Positions 18,157 through 26,486 of a stretch of 48,369 bases of DNA are shown piece after piece. The position numbers were made by a program, and so were the translations under genes. Below the pieces are notes generated by a model that searched no databases, had not been told where the DNA came from, and saw nothing but the letters and a program-made list of their open reading frames with translations. Every line of letters begins with the position of its first letter. The first letter of the stretch is position 1. The DNA comes from CAYYVJ01 sp964475115. GTDB lineage: Bacteria > Bacillota > Clostridia > Lachnospirales > Lachnospiraceae. The DNA is taken from positions 1 to 48,369 of the forward strand of contig CAYYVJ010000005.1 of the NCBI GenBank assembly GCA_964475115.1, in the 5' to 3' direction.

Positions 18157-18872
18157 TCCTCTTCCCCCTCTTCATCTTCCTCTTTCTTATGATACTCTTC
18201 GATCATTTCATAAAGCTTTTTCATTGCTTCTTTAACTCCTCCCACCTCATCTATAATTCCTTCTTTTACTGCTTCTTCTCCTGTTAGTATGGTACCTACG
18301 TCTTTTGCAAGCATATTGGTGTTGACCATTAATTTTTCCAGTCTATTTGCTTTAATGGAAGAATGACTTACTATAAATCCTACAATACGATCTTGAATTT
18401 TTTCAAAATAGTTATAGGTTTGAGATACTCCAATTACTGTCCCATTTAACCTTACTGGGTGAATCATCATCGTTGCACTAGGAACAATAAAGGAATAAGT
18501 CGCTGAGGTAGCCAAAGGTACTCCGATAGAATGACTTCCACCAAGCACCAAAGATACGACTGGTTTACTCAAGGAAGCAATCATCTCTGAAATAGCTAAT
18601 CCTGCCTCCACATCTCCTCCTACGGTATTAATTAAAATCAATAATCCATCTACTTTTTTACTATCTTCAATGGCTGCTAACTGTGGAAGTACATGTTCAT
18701 ATTTGGTGGTTTTATTGTGGTTTGGCAAGTTCTCATGACCTTCAATCTCACCAATTACACTTAGTAGATGAATTTTATATTTATTTTCATTATCTTCTAG
18801 AGTCGCTTGTCCAAATTCTTTTATTTTGTCATCTTTTAACTCCTCTTTTTGTTTTTCATTCGATTCGCTCAA
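18141..18872 (-). CDS. tepA: ClpP-like serine protease, TepA family (translocation-enhancing)
   Basis: 243 residues. The ClpP/crotonase fold is recognisable: LLILINTVGGDVEAGLAISE, then GGSHSIGVPLA with the nucleophile serine at the ClpP position, and MMIHPVRLNG with the catalytic His. The N-terminal ~35 residues and C-terminal ~25 residues are highly charged, unlike housekeeping ClpP. The start is TTG (18870-18872) 9 bp after GGAGG; there is no nearby ATG alternative. In Bacillus the homologue lies beside ylzJ and spoIIIE and is linked to protein export and to signal-peptide or spore-protein degradation. Confidence 0.88.
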   Translation of the reverse strand: MSESNEKQKEELKDDKIKEFGQATLEDNENKYKIHLLSVIGEIEGHENLPNHNKTTKYEHVLPQLAAIEDSKKVDGLLILINTVGGDVEAGLAISEMIASLSKPVVSLVLGGSHSIGVPLATSATYSFIVPSATMMIHPVRLNGTVIGVSQTYNYFEKIQDRIVGFIVSHSSIKANRLEKLMVNTNMLAKDVGTILTGEEAVKEGIIDEVGGVKEAMKKLYEMIEEYHKKEEDEEGEEECSTQ

Positions 18873-18943
18873 CTTTTATTTCCTCCATTCATTTACTTGG
18901 AAAGCATATATATTAGTATGTGAACTTATCATCTTCTTTATAC

Positions 18944-18974
18944 AAAAAAACTGAAAACCTCAAAGGGTTTTCAG
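18944..18974 (-). terminator. Rho-independent terminator of the M16-asnA-kinase operon
   Basis: CTGAAAACC at 18951-18959 pairs perfectly with 18966-18974; on the minus strand the stem is followed by seven U residues (A-run 18944-18950). The stem overlaps the kinase stop codon, so the operon ends immediately after the coding sequence. Confidence 0.88.
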
Positions 18975-20567
18975 CCAAATATGTAGTGTAGAATATAGTT
19001 GTTCCGTATTTATTGGTTTTAAAACAGAATCATTTGATTTGCCTTCTAAAATGCCGGAAATATGATTATTATATCCATCTGCAGTCATTGCAATAATCGG
19101 AATTTCTTTTGAATCTTTTCTATTTAAACTTCTTATTTCACAAGTTGCTTCAATTCCATTTTTTATAGGCATCATTATGTCCATCATAATCAAATCATAA
19201 TATCCTTCTGAAGATTTTTCAAATAAATCAACAGCTTCTTGACCGTTTCTAGCAAGTTCTATCTCCAGATTTTTCTCTTCTAGTATTGCAAGCATAATTT
19301 CAACATTAAGTTCATTATCCTCTACAATTAGAATTCTTTTTCCTAAGTAATCCTGCTCTGATGCCGATGAAATCTCAAGACTTTCCAGCCTATCTCCGGA
19401 AGAATTATCATTCTTTTGAATCCTTAAAGGGATTACAATTATAAATTGACTTCCTTTTTCTTTTTCACTTTCTACAGAGATTTTCCCACCTATTTTTTCC
19501 ACTAACACCCTGCATATCGACAAACCTAATCCCGTTCCTCCATAAGTAGTAGTCTCATGTTCATTTTCATTTTTCTCTTGCTCAAATGGTTGAAACACTT
19601 TTTTAAGAAACTCTTCACTCATACCAATTCCATTATCTTTTACTGTAAAGCACATTTCTATCTTCTCGTCATCTGCTGAACGTTCTTCCACAGAAAGAAT
19701 GATTTGCCCTCCAACATCAACGAACTTAGTGGAATTTGAAATCAAATTGATTAGTACCCTGTTTAATAAAACACGGTCTCCAATAAACTTCCTAGAAGTC
19801 AGTTTTCCCACACAAACTTGAAAATCAATGGATTTTTTTTCGATTTGTGCCGTAGAAATATTTGTAATATCTTCAATTAACTGATCTAAAGTGAAATCAT
19901 CTTCAACTCTTTCTTCAGAATTATATGCAGCTTTAGCCATCTCTAAGATCTTATTCGCTAATGACATTACATATTCTGAAGCGCTTAATATCTTATCTAG
20001 GCAACTATTTATTTTACCTGAATCCCCTTCTGAATTTCGAGCAATATTAGCCATTCCAAGAATCACATTCATGGGTGTCCTAATATCATGAGACACCCTT
20101 GAAATAAGCCCACTTCTATATTGCCTCGCGTCCTCCATCTCTTTAACCTTTTCTTCTAATTGCTTTTCATTTTCCTTTTTCGAATCAATATTTTTTGCAA
20201 TAATCAGAATATCCTTTTCACCTTTTTTCTCTTCTTTAAATTGGATAATACTAATTTCCACCCAATGATAGTTACCATCTTCTCTATATTGTCTAACTTC
20301 GTAGCATTCTAAAATTTGATTTCTTTCAAGAAAGTTCAATAAATTCCACATACTATAATGCTCAAGAAGAACTTTCACATCATCTGGATGAACCGATTGT
20401 AGAAACACTTCAATAAGTTCTACAAAAGAACCTTCCGCATCAACATCAACAACCGTATTATCCGACCATAGCATAGCATATTTATCATAGGTAATATTTA
20501 CTTGAACGATTGCAGAAAATATGTTTGTAATTGCATTGTTAATCCTTTTTAGATTTAACCCCTCCAT
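18960..20567 (-). CDS. Soluble hybrid sensor histidine kinase with C-terminal receiver domain
   Basis: 535 residues, no transmembrane segment or signal peptide, so a cytoplasmic sensor. Order: PAS-like sensory region (about 1-130, with YHWVEISIIQFKEE), short coiled coil, HisKA box SHDIRTPMNVILG with phospho-His near residue 157, HATPase N, G1, F and G2 boxes (LISNSTKF, DNGIGMS, GGTGLGLSICR), then a receiver domain (ILIVEDNELN, phospho-Asp in MMDIMMP near residue 460, AMTADGY). No DNA-binding output domain is present, so phosphate must pass to another protein, which is not encoded nearby. It is 27 bp after asnA and is the last gene of the operon. Confidence 0.92.
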   Translation of the reverse strand: MEGLNLKRINNAITNIFSAIVQVNITYDKYAMLWSDNTVVDVDAEGSFVELIEVFLQSVHPDDVKVLLEHYSMWNLLNFLERNQILECYEVRQYREDGNYHWVEISIIQFKEEKKGEKDILIIAKNIDSKKENEKQLEEKVKEMEDARQYRSGLISRVSHDIRTPMNVILGMANIARNSEGDSGKINSCLDKILSASEYVMSLANKILEMAKAAYNSEERVEDDFTLDQLIEDITNISTAQIEKKSIDFQVCVGKLTSRKFIGDRVLLNRVLINLISNSTKFVDVGGQIILSVEERSADDEKIEMCFTVKDNGIGMSEEFLKKVFQPFEQEKNENEHETTTYGGTGLGLSICRVLVEKIGGKISVESEKEKGSQFIIVIPLRIQKNDNSSGDRLESLEISSASEQDYLGKRILIVEDNELNVEIMLAILEEKNLEIELARNGQEAVDLFEKSSEGYYDLIMMDIMMPIKNGIEATCEIRSLNRKDSKEIPIIAMTADGYNNHISGILEGKSNDSVLKPINTEQLYSTLHIWLKTL

Positions 20568-20593
20568 AACATCCTCCCCCTTTTGATGTTATT

Positions 20594-21604
20594 TTAAAGT
20601 AACAATATATTGTTTTGCTTTCCAACTTCAATAATGTCATCTGGCCAAACAGATACTTGCACTTCGCCAATATGCGCTTTTCTCAAAAAGAACATACACA
20701 TTCTAGATTGTCCAATTCCTCCACCAACGGTATATGGAAGCTCTCCATTTAATAAAGACTTCTGGAAAGGTAGTTCTGCTCTATCCATACATCCTGAACG
20801 TTCTAATTGCTCTTTCAAGGTATCTTCATCTACTCGAATTCCCATAGAAGAAAGTTCGAGAGCAATATCCAAGACAGGGTAATATACAATAATATCACCG
20901 TTCAAATTCCAATCATCATAGTCTGGTGCTCTTCCATCATGTCTTTCTCCTGATTTTAAAAGCCCACCGATTTGTGAAATAAAAACTGCCCCCTTCAATT
21001 TGGCTATTTTATACTCCCTCTCTTTTGGTGTATTATCCGGATACATATCCTCCAATTCTTGTGAAGATACGAATGCGATTTCTTCCGGTAAAATTCTGTC
21101 AATATAATCATACTTTTCACTAATGAAATTTTCCGTTTCTTTTAAAGCCGTATAAACAGAATTTACGATTTTTCTTAATACTTCATCATTTCTTTCCTCT
21201 TTTAGAATGATTTTCTCCCAATCCCATTGATCTACAAAAAGAGAATGAATATTATCTGTATCTTCGTCACGACGGATAGCATTCATATCGGTATATAAAC
21301 CTTCGTCATACTTGAAATTATATCTTTTAAGTGCCATACGTTTCCATTTTGCTAAAGAATGCACTACTTCTACTAAAGCATCATTTTGCTCTTTTATTCC
21401 AAAAGCAACTGGACGTTCTGTTCCATTTAAATTGTCATTTAATCCCGATTCTGGTTTCACAAACAATGGTGCTGAAACTCTAGTTAATTTTAATTGTTTT
21501 GCTAAATCTCTCTCAAAAAAGTCCTTTACATATTTGATTGCTATTTCAGTTTCTTTAATATCAAGATGAGGATCGTATCCTTTAGGTATTATTAAATGCT
21601 CCAT
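20594..21604 (-). CDS. asnA: Aspartate--ammonia ligase (asparagine synthetase A)
   Basis: 336 residues, normal AsnA length. Recognisable blocks: VSAPLFVKPESGLNDNLNG, ERPVAFGIKE, DMNAIRRDED, HSLFVDQWDWE, FISQIGGLLKSGERHDGRAPDYDDW and GGGIGQSRMCMF. The fold is related to class II aspartyl-tRNA synthetases. The enzyme makes asparagine from aspartate, ammonia and ATP, giving AMP. Its start overlaps the end of the upstream M16 peptidase by 13 bp; the ATG is preceded by AAAGGAG. I saw no T-box leader directly in front because it is an internal operon gene. Confidence 0.97.
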   Translation of the reverse strand: MEHLIIPKGYDPHLDIKETEIAIKYVKDFFERDLAKQLKLTRVSAPLFVKPESGLNDNLNGTERPVAFGIKEQNDALVEVVHSLAKWKRMALKRYNFKYDEGLYTDMNAIRRDEDTDNIHSLFVDQWDWEKIILKEERNDEVLRKIVNSVYTALKETENFISEKYDYIDRILPEEIAFVSSQELEDMYPDNTPKEREYKIAKLKGAVFISQIGGLLKSGERHDGRAPDYDDWNLNGDIIVYYPVLDIALELSSMGIRVDEDTLKEQLERSGCMDRAELPFQKSLLNGELPYTVGGGIGQSRMCMFFLRKAHIGEVQVSVWPDDIIEVGKQNNILLL

Positions 21605-22860
21605 AATTTCTCCTTTATTAATGATATATTTTTTAAATCACTTACATTTCCTACAGCTCCAATTCCAACCATTTCCTTTAGAAAATATTGTTCCATATAG
21701 CGAATACAATCTTCTTTTGAAATTAGATTTACTTTTTCTATCATCGTTTCTATTGGAATGATTTCTCCAAATTGCAAAATAGACTTCGCATTAGAATTCA
21801 TTCTATATTTGGTGCTTTCTTCTTGAATAATTAAGTCTGTCTTTATTTGTTCCTTTGCCTGAAGAAGCTCTTCCGGTCTAGGTCCTTCTTTTACAAATTT
21901 CTTCAATTCTTTTCCTATCTCTTCAAAAACTGTTGTAAATTGACCTGGGTTCATCGCTGCGTATATATGAAATAGACCCGCTTGCACAAAGGTACTTCCA
22001 TAGGTATAGATTGAATATGTAATGCCTAGCTCCTCGCGTATTCTTAGAAATAATCTAGAATTTACTCCTCCGCCTAGAATAGAATTTAGTACAGATAAAC
22101 CATAGCGGTCTTCTGATCTAGTTGTGATGGAATCAAACGCTATATTTAAATGAATTTGTTCAACATCTTTATTTTCCACATAGATACAAGGGTGAAATAT
22201 AGGATTTCTATTGTTCTTTTCTCTTCCTTTTTGTTTCATTACACCAAATATATCTTCTAACCTTAAAAGGACTTCCTTTTCATCAAAACTTCCAGCAAGT
22301 GAAAGAACCATATTTTCACTTACATAATAATCACTCATAAATTCAATCAAATCTTCTCGAGTTAAACTTTGAACTGTTTCTTTCTCCCCTGAAATCAAAT
22401 AGCCTAAAGCATGGTTCTCCCATATCCTTTTTTGAAGCACCTCATGGGATAAATCTTCAGGCGAATCATTGTACATATCAATTTCTTCTAACACAATCCC
22501 TTTTTCTTTTTCTAATTCTTCCTGATCTATATTAGAATTAATTAACATATCTCCAATCAAGTCTATGGCTTCCCATAAATGTTCTTTTAATACTCTTGCA
22601 TAATATGATGTAAATTCTTTGCTTGTATATGCATTAATATTCCCGCCTATGGCTGCCGTCTCATCTGCAATATCTTTTACACTTCTATTCTTAGTTCCTT
22701 TAAAAACCATATGCTCTACCATATGGGCAATCCCATTTTTATCTTTTATTTCATCTTTTGATCCGACAAACACCCAAACTCCAAAAGATACGGAATGAAC
22801 ATGTTCAATTTGCTCACAAACCACTTTCATTCCATTCTTTAATGTATATTGATTAATCAT
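21592..22860 (-). CDS. M16-family zinc metallopeptidase (processing-peptidase-like)
   Basis: 422 residues. The inverted zinc motif HxxEH appears as HMVEHMVFKGT near residue 46, with the downstream Glu in the EEIDMYNDSPED segment. The C-terminal half has the R/Y-type motif region (GGGVNSRLFLRIREELGITYSIYTY), and no signal peptide is present. It resembles the Bacillus YmxG / mitochondrial processing peptidase beta group, cytoplasmic proteases of unclear substrate. First gene of a promoter-to-terminator operon with asnA and a hybrid kinase. RBS AAAGGAG is well placed. Confidence 0.92.
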   Translation of the reverse strand: MINQYTLKNGMKVVCEQIEHVHSVSFGVWVFVGSKDEIKDKNGIAHMVEHMVFKGTKNRSVKDIADETAAIGGNINAYTSKEFTSYYARVLKEHLWEAIDLIGDMLINSNIDQEELEKEKGIVLEEIDMYNDSPEDLSHEVLQKRIWENHALGYLISGEKETVQSLTREDLIEFMSDYYVSENMVLSLAGSFDEKEVLLRLEDIFGVMKQKGREKNNRNPIFHPCIYVENKDVEQIHLNIAFDSITTRSEDRYGLSVLNSILGGGVNSRLFLRIREELGITYSIYTYGSTFVQAGLFHIYAAMNPGQFTTVFEEIGKELKKFVKEGPRPEELLQAKEQIKTDLIIQEESTKYRMNSNAKSILQFGEIIPIETMIEKVNLISKEDCIRYMEQYFLKEMVGIGAVGNVSDLKNISLIKEKLWSI

Positions 22861-22899
22861 TAAAAATAATACTCCTTTTTCATGATGGCTTTTCGTAAT

Positions 22900-22928
22900 A
22901 TTTTAACACTATACTACGAAACAAGCAA
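22900..22928 (-). promoter_or_regulatory. Promoter of the M16 peptidase-asnA-kinase operon
   Basis: On the minus strand TTGCTT (22923-22928), a 17-base spacer and TAAAAT (22900-22905), 40 bp before the start codon. The rest of the 22861-23180 gap is A/T-rich; apart from this promoter and the terminator at 23076-23106 I see no gene in it. Confidence 0.65.
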
Positions 22929-23075
22929 ATAGAAAAAAGTATTCATAATTTATTCATATTTAATTCAAAAATCATTAACATGAAAAACACTATTTATTCA
23001 CGAACAAAGGCTATACTGATATTACAAAAGAATATAAATAGGTGAAAATCAGACTATTACCTTATGTTTTTCATA

Positions 23076-23106
23076 ATAAAAAGCCAGCAGTCATTTGACT
23101 GCTGGC
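23076..23106 (-). terminator. Rho-independent terminator after the catalase remnant
   Basis: GCCAGCAGTCA (23083-23093) pairs perfectly with 23096-23106 around a 2-base gap. On the minus strand it is followed by UUUUUAU. An intact strong terminator downstream of a broken gene suggests the original catalase 3' end was here. Confidence 0.85.
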
Positions 23107-23180
23107 CCTCCTCATTTTATGAGGTAAAATTATTCTTTTTGACAATCGATACAGATTCCTTAAATACAGTTTGATGTCTT

Positions 23181-23567
23181 CTAATAAGATAGCCCGTCTT
23201 CTCTTCCATTTCTCGGTCTAATTCTCCTTGATGGATCATCCTTAGGATCATATCGATACATGGCTCCTTCTAAGTCCAATGGATTTTCATAATGATTTTT
23301 TGCTTCTTCTTCCGTCATAATCTGAACATACATCGTCCATTTAGGGAAATTTCCACTTTCAATTACTTCATAAAAATCTTTTCCATGATATTCACGATCC
23401 ATACCATTGATTTTTGCTGCTTCCTCATTTGTAAAGTTTTTTATACCCTGCTGGGTCACAAAATGGAATTTACACCAAAAGCGCTCATTTTCTGCATTAT
23501 AAAAGGAAAATGTGTGCTCTCCAAAGAAATGCATGTTACGGAATGAGGCAGGGATACCTCTATCACT
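23181..23567 (-). pseudogene. Catalase fragment (internal piece of a monofunctional haem catalase)
   Basis: About 128 codons whose translation matches the central part of clade-3-type catalases: SDRGIPASFRN-MHFFGEHTFSFYNAEN, ERFWCKFHFVTQQGIKN, FTNEEAAKINGMD, FPKWTMYVQIM. Catalases are about 480 residues or longer; the N-terminal haem pocket with its catalytic His and Asn and the haem-ligand Tyr region are absent. The homology runs upstream of the first ATG (23532-23534) without a start, showing truncation. The end (YRYDPKDDPSRRIRPRNG) does not follow the usual continuation and may be the product of an internal deletion. It abuts the FMN reductase stop; sod is nearby. Confidence 0.85.
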
Positions 23568-23598
23568 TATATAACTTATATTGCTTTTTTATGTTTTA

Positions 23599-24150
23599 TT
23601 AAACTAGATCTATCCATTTTACCAGCGCTCCTACATAATCATGAAGGAATTGTTTTGTTTCTTCATGAGTCACTGCACCATCTTCATTTAGCGCTGACAT
23701 AACATCTCCTAAATATGCTTCTGGTTGTTGTAACATTAGCACGTTTAAGAAAACCATAACTTGACGCAAATGATGATTTGCTCCAAAGCCACCTAATGCA
23801 CCTGGTGAAACACTAATTACACCTCCTGGTTTTCCATCCCATACACTTGCTCCATATGGCCTTGAACCAACATCTAATGCATTTTTTAGTACCGCTGGAA
23901 CAGAACGGTTATATTCTGGTGTTATAAAAAGAAAACCATCCAGTCCTTTTACTTCTTCTCTAAATTTCACCCACTGTGCAGGTTTTTCCGCCGCATCATC
24001 TAGATCCGGATTGTACATAGGAAGGTCGGCAATTTCAATTTCATGAAATTCATATCCTTCTGGGCTAATGGAAGCCACATAATCTGCTATCGACTTAGTA
24101 AAAGCCCCTTTTCTTAAACTTCCTACAAAAATACCAATTTTTTTACTCAT
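23599..24150 (-). CDS. NADPH-dependent FMN reductase family flavoprotein
   Basis: 183 residues with a flavodoxin-like fold. GIFVGSLRKGAFTKSIADY at the N-terminus is the FMN phosphate-binding loop (GSLRxGxxxK/S). FITPEYNRSVPAVLKNALDVGSRP is the conserved second FMN loop of the YieF/ChrR/azobenzene-reductase group. These use NAD(P)H to reduce quinones, azo dyes or metals, often as antioxidant enzymes. Preceded by its own promoter and by AAAGGAG before the ATG. It is divergent from the sod gene and followed by a catalase remnant, suggesting an oxidative-stress cluster. Confidence 0.9.
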   Translation of the reverse strand: MSKKIGIFVGSLRKGAFTKSIADYVASISPEGYEFHEIEIADLPMYNPDLDDAAEKPAQWVKFREEVKGLDGFLFITPEYNRSVPAVLKNALDVGSRPYGASVWDGKPGGVISVSPGALGGFGANHHLRQVMVFLNVLMLQQPEAYLGDVMSALNEDGAVTHEETKQFLHDYVGALVKWIDLV

Positions 24151-24208
24151 ATTACTTTTCTCCTTTATATGTTTTTACGATTTATTTTTCATGTATCTGT
24201 ATGTATCT

Positions 24209-24236
24209 ATATTATCACATTGATTTTAGTATTCAA
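24209..24236 (-). promoter_or_regulatory. Promoter of the FMN reductase gene
   Basis: Minus-strand TTGAAT (24231-24236), a 16-base spacer and TAATAT (24209-24214), about 60 bp before the ATG. It faces away from the sod promoter in the same intergenic region. Confidence 0.5.
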
Positions 24237-24287
24237 GTAAATTTTTTATAAAGTTTCTGAAAGTAAGATTAAATAAACGAATTAGTA

Positions 24288-24317
24288 TTGACAATTGCCA
24301 ACTAAAAACTATATACT
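24288..24317 (+). promoter_or_regulatory. Promoter of the superoxide dismutase gene
   Basis: TTGACA (24288-24293) is followed by an 18-base spacer and TATACT (24312-24317); an overlapping TATATA gives a 16-base spacer. It is about 50 bp before the ATG. I see no obvious operator beyond this. Confidence 0.6.
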
Positions 24318-24368
24318 TCAAACATCACAGTTACAAAACAATACATAATAAAGAAAAGGAGAATTACT

Positions 24369-24980
24369 ATGTTTGAACAAATTAAAATAAATTATGATTT
24401 CAACTCATTAGAACCTCATATAGACTCTCTTACAATGGAGACACATTATACAAAACATCATGCTGCCTATACTAAAAATTTAAATGACGCAGTAGATAAA
24501 GCTGCTATTACTGATAAATCCATTGAAGAACTCTTATCCAGCTGGGATAGCCTTCCTGAAGATATAAAAGCAACAATACGCAATAACGGTGGTGGATACT
24601 ATAACCACAACCTATATTTCGGTCATCTTTCTCCAAACGCAGGGGGAGAACCGACAGGAATACTAGGTGATAAAATCAAAAGTACTTTCTCTAGTTTTTC
24701 AGATTTCAAAGATCAAATCAGCAAAGCTGCATTAGGGCAATTTGGATCTGGTTGGGCATGGCTTGCTACAAATAGCGAGGGTGAACTAAAGATTATGAGC
24801 AGTCCAAACCAAGATAATCCTTTATTCGAAACAAAAGGTGTTTGGAAACCTATTTTCGGTATTGATGTATGGGAACATGCTTACTACCTAAAATATAAAA
24901 ACCTTCGAGCATCTTATGTACAAGCTTTCTTTGAAGTAGTGGATTGGAATCAAGTATCAAAGAATTATGAACAACGTTAA
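24369..24980 (+). CDS. sod: Superoxide dismutase (Fe/Mn type)
   Basis: 203 residues. Metal ligands of the Fe/Mn-SOD family are visible: His in THYTKHHAAYTKNL, His in YYNHNLYFGHLSP, and Asp/His in IDVWEHAYYLKYKNLR. The GSGWAWLATN block is also typical. The region GGGYYNHNLYF and overall length match cytoplasmic enzymes; metal choice cannot be assigned by eye. The ATG has an AAGGAG box 8 bp upstream. It is monocistronic, bounded by a promoter and a 44-bp palindromic terminator. In anaerobes it detoxifies superoxide on air exposure. Confidence 0.95.
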   Translation: MFEQIKINYDFNSLEPHIDSLTMETHYTKHHAAYTKNLNDAVDKAAITDKSIEELLSSWDSLPEDIKATIRNNGGGYYNHNLYFGHLSPNAGGEPTGILGDKIKSTFSSFSDFKDQISKAALGQFGSGWAWLATNSEGELKIMSSPNQDNPLFETKGVWKPIFGIDVWEHAYYLKYKNLRASYVQAFFEVVDWNQVSKNYEQR

Positions 24981-24990
24981 TACATACACA

Positions 24991-25034
24991 AAAAAATCAG
25001 AGCTAGCTGAATATTCAGCTAGCTCTGATTTTTT
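24991..25034. terminator. 44-bp perfect palindrome: bidirectional terminator between sod and tRNA-Thr
   Basis: The sequence is exactly self-complementary over 22 bp per side, centred at 25012/25013, with six A residues at one end and six T at the other. The stem AATCAGAGCTAGCTGAAT followed by U6 terminates sod rightward and the tRNA leftward. Confidence 0.92.
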
Positions 25035-25041
25035 CTCTTAA

Positions 25042-25114
25042 AGCTCCCAACAGGATTTGAACCTGCGACCCCTTCATTACGAATGAAGTGCTCTACCAAC
25101 TGAGCTATGGGAGC
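25042..25114 (-). tRNA. tRNA-Thr, anticodon CGT
   Basis: A 73-base cloverleaf on the minus strand. Acceptor GCTCCCA pairs with TGGGAGC; D arm GCTC-AGTTGGTA-GAGC; anticodon stem CTTCA/TGAAG with loop TTCGTAA, so anticodon CGT reading ACG; T arm GCAGG-TTCAAAT-CCTGT. Discriminator base U. CCA is not encoded. Flanked by a TATAAT promoter and the shared palindromic terminator. Confidence 0.96.
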
Positions 25115-25123
25115 ACAAATAAT

Positions 25124-25151
25124 ATTATACTCTCTTTTTTCTTGATTTCAA
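25124..25151 (-). promoter_or_regulatory. Promoter of tRNA-Thr
   Basis: Minus-strand TTGAAA (25146-25151), 16-base spacer, consensus TATAAT (25124-25129), ending 9 bp upstream of the mature tRNA 5' end. Confidence 0.7.
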
Positions 25152-25170
25152 GGGGATTTTTTTAAGAGCC

Positions 25171-26142
25171 CTAAGACTCATTTATGGTTTTTAAAAATCT
25201 AGCAATAATCTTATCACCAAGTTCTTTTTCCGTGCTATTTTCAGCATCTAACTTTATATAGCCACCAGCCATGGTATCATGCCCTCCACCACTGCCTATT
25301 CCTTGCAAGGCAAGCTTTGTGATTTCACCAGCATCATAGCTGTTATCTTTACTCCTAACAGAGAGTCGAACTCCTCCTTCTTTTATAGAATAGACTATCG
25401 AGATCTTTACCTCTGAAAGAGAAAGCATAAAGTCTGATATATGCGCAATAATCGATTCCGAGCAATTAGCTCCAGGATTTGCAAAGCTAACATTTCCATG
25501 TACTTCGATACTATTGATTGCGTAGGAATAAGATTCCAAATCAGAAAAATTTAAACTATTTACTTCACATTTTTTTAATAAATTTAAGTCCGCTTTTTTA
25601 TATAAATAATAGAACATATCTAAATCCAAATCTGACACATTCCTAGTTAGATTTGCTGTGTCAATTTTAATTCCTACTAAGAGTGCTGTAGCAACTTCCT
25701 TATCGATAGATATATTATTTTCTAAATAATATTCAGCAATAATAGATGCACAAGCTCCTACCCATGGTCTTATATCATCAAATAAATATGTTTCTTTTTG
25801 AAAAGTAGGATGATGATCAATACAAATCGTCTCTCTCCCTATAAGATCAAGAATGTTGGAATTTCCCTTTTGCGAATCCACTAAAATAATTTCATCACAA
25901 ATTGACATTTCACTTATATTTTCTATATTTACAATTTCTATTTCAAGAACACTGACCATACGTGCAGCTAATGAACGATTAACATCTCCTTTATAGCAAA
26001 TAGTAGAAGAAATGTTGTTGATTTTCAATAATCTTTGTAATCCAAATGCACTAGATACCGCATCTGGATCGGGAAAGTTATGGGTCTGTATGAATACATG
26101 CTTACTTTTAATATTCTGTAAAAGTGTTTTAAACCTGTTCAT
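25171..26142 (-). CDS. DHH-family phosphoesterase (NrnA-like oligoribonuclease / pAp phosphatase)
   Basis: About 323 residues. N-terminal DHH domain: THNFPDPDAVSSAFG (metal-binding Asp pair), ILVDSQKGN, CIDHHPTF (DHH box) and LVGIKIDTANLTRN. C-terminal DHHA1 domain ends GIGSGGGHDTMAGGYIKL, with the GGGH nucleic-acid-binding motif. These enzymes degrade nanoRNAs or hydrolyse pAp / cyclic-dinucleotide products. Start: ATG at 26140-26142 follows AAGGAGAAAGA; a start 11 codons earlier lacks a ribosome binding site. It is followed by the tRNA-Thr gene and divergent from the interrupted ABC gene. Confidence 0.88.
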   Translation of the reverse strand: MNRFKTLLQNIKSKHVFIQTHNFPDPDAVSSAFGLQRLLKINNISSTICYKGDVNRSLAARMVSVLEIEIVNIENISEMSICDEIILVDSQKGNSNILDLIGRETICIDHHPTFQKETYLFDDIRPWVGACASIIAEYYLENNISIDKEVATALLVGIKIDTANLTRNVSDLDLDMFYYLYKKADLNLLKKCEVNSLNFSDLESYSYAINSIEVHGNVSFANPGANCSESIIAHISDFMLSLSEVKISIVYSIKEGGVRLSVRSKDNSYDAGEITKLALQGIGSGGGHDTMAGGYIKLDAENSTEKELGDKIIARFLKTINES

Positions 26143-26277
26143 TCTTTCTCCTTTGCAAATATGATTAGCTTTCATTATAATCTATGCATATTATAATTAC
26201 AATCCTCTCTTTTTTGCAGGAATCACATCTAGTTAAAAAGTCCATATTATAAACTATAAACCCTAAGGAGGCATTAT

Positions 26278-26460
26278 ATGAAACCCTTACTAGAACTTAA
26301 CGACGTTTGCTATTCTTATCATTCACTCTCTGGAGAGACGCCTGCTCTCAAGGACATTTCTCTACAAGTAGCAGATGGCGAATTTATTGCTATTGTGGGT
26401 CCTAGTGGTTGTGGAAAATCTACCTTATTATCATTAATTTCAGGTCTTCTAACCCCCGAA
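26278..26460 (+). pseudogene. ABC transporter ATP-binding protein, 5' part, interrupted by the 2.4-kb element
   Basis: The first ~61 codons of a NitT/TauT-class (SsuB/TauB-like) ATPase: LLELNDVCYSYHS, ALKDISLQVADGEFIAIVGP, Walker A GPSGCGKST, then LISGLLTPE. At the codon for the conserved Glu/Thr before a Gly, homology stops and an unrelated tail (KWFITKL, to 26484) follows. The rest of the gene resumes at 28852 in the matching frame. The ATG has a strong AAGGAGG box, so the gene is still a transcribable host locus. As it stands it encodes a stub lacking the signature, Walker B and H-loop. Confidence 0.93.
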
Positions 26461-26474
26461 AAATGGTTCATTAC
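26453..26474. other. Putative attL of the serine-recombinase element
   Basis: Contains the core CCCC-C-GAAA (26453-26461) shared in register with the right end (28847-28855, CCCC-G-GAAA), followed on the element side by ATGGTTCATTAC (26463-26474). That arm pairs with GTATTCACCCAT at 28831-28842 (9 of 12 complementary) in the reconstructed circular attP. Confidence 0.7.
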
Positions 26475-26486
26475 AAAACTCTAAGC

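Noticed and set aside
22929..23075. Small gene or RNA in the gap upstream of the M16 promoter.
   Set aside because: Very AT-rich sequence with no ORF with a ribosome binding site and no notable stems apart from the terminator at its edge.
23181..23534. Treating the 117-codon frame as a small intact gene.
   Set aside because: Catalase similarity continues upstream of its ATG, and essential haem-pocket parts are missing, so it is a fragment.
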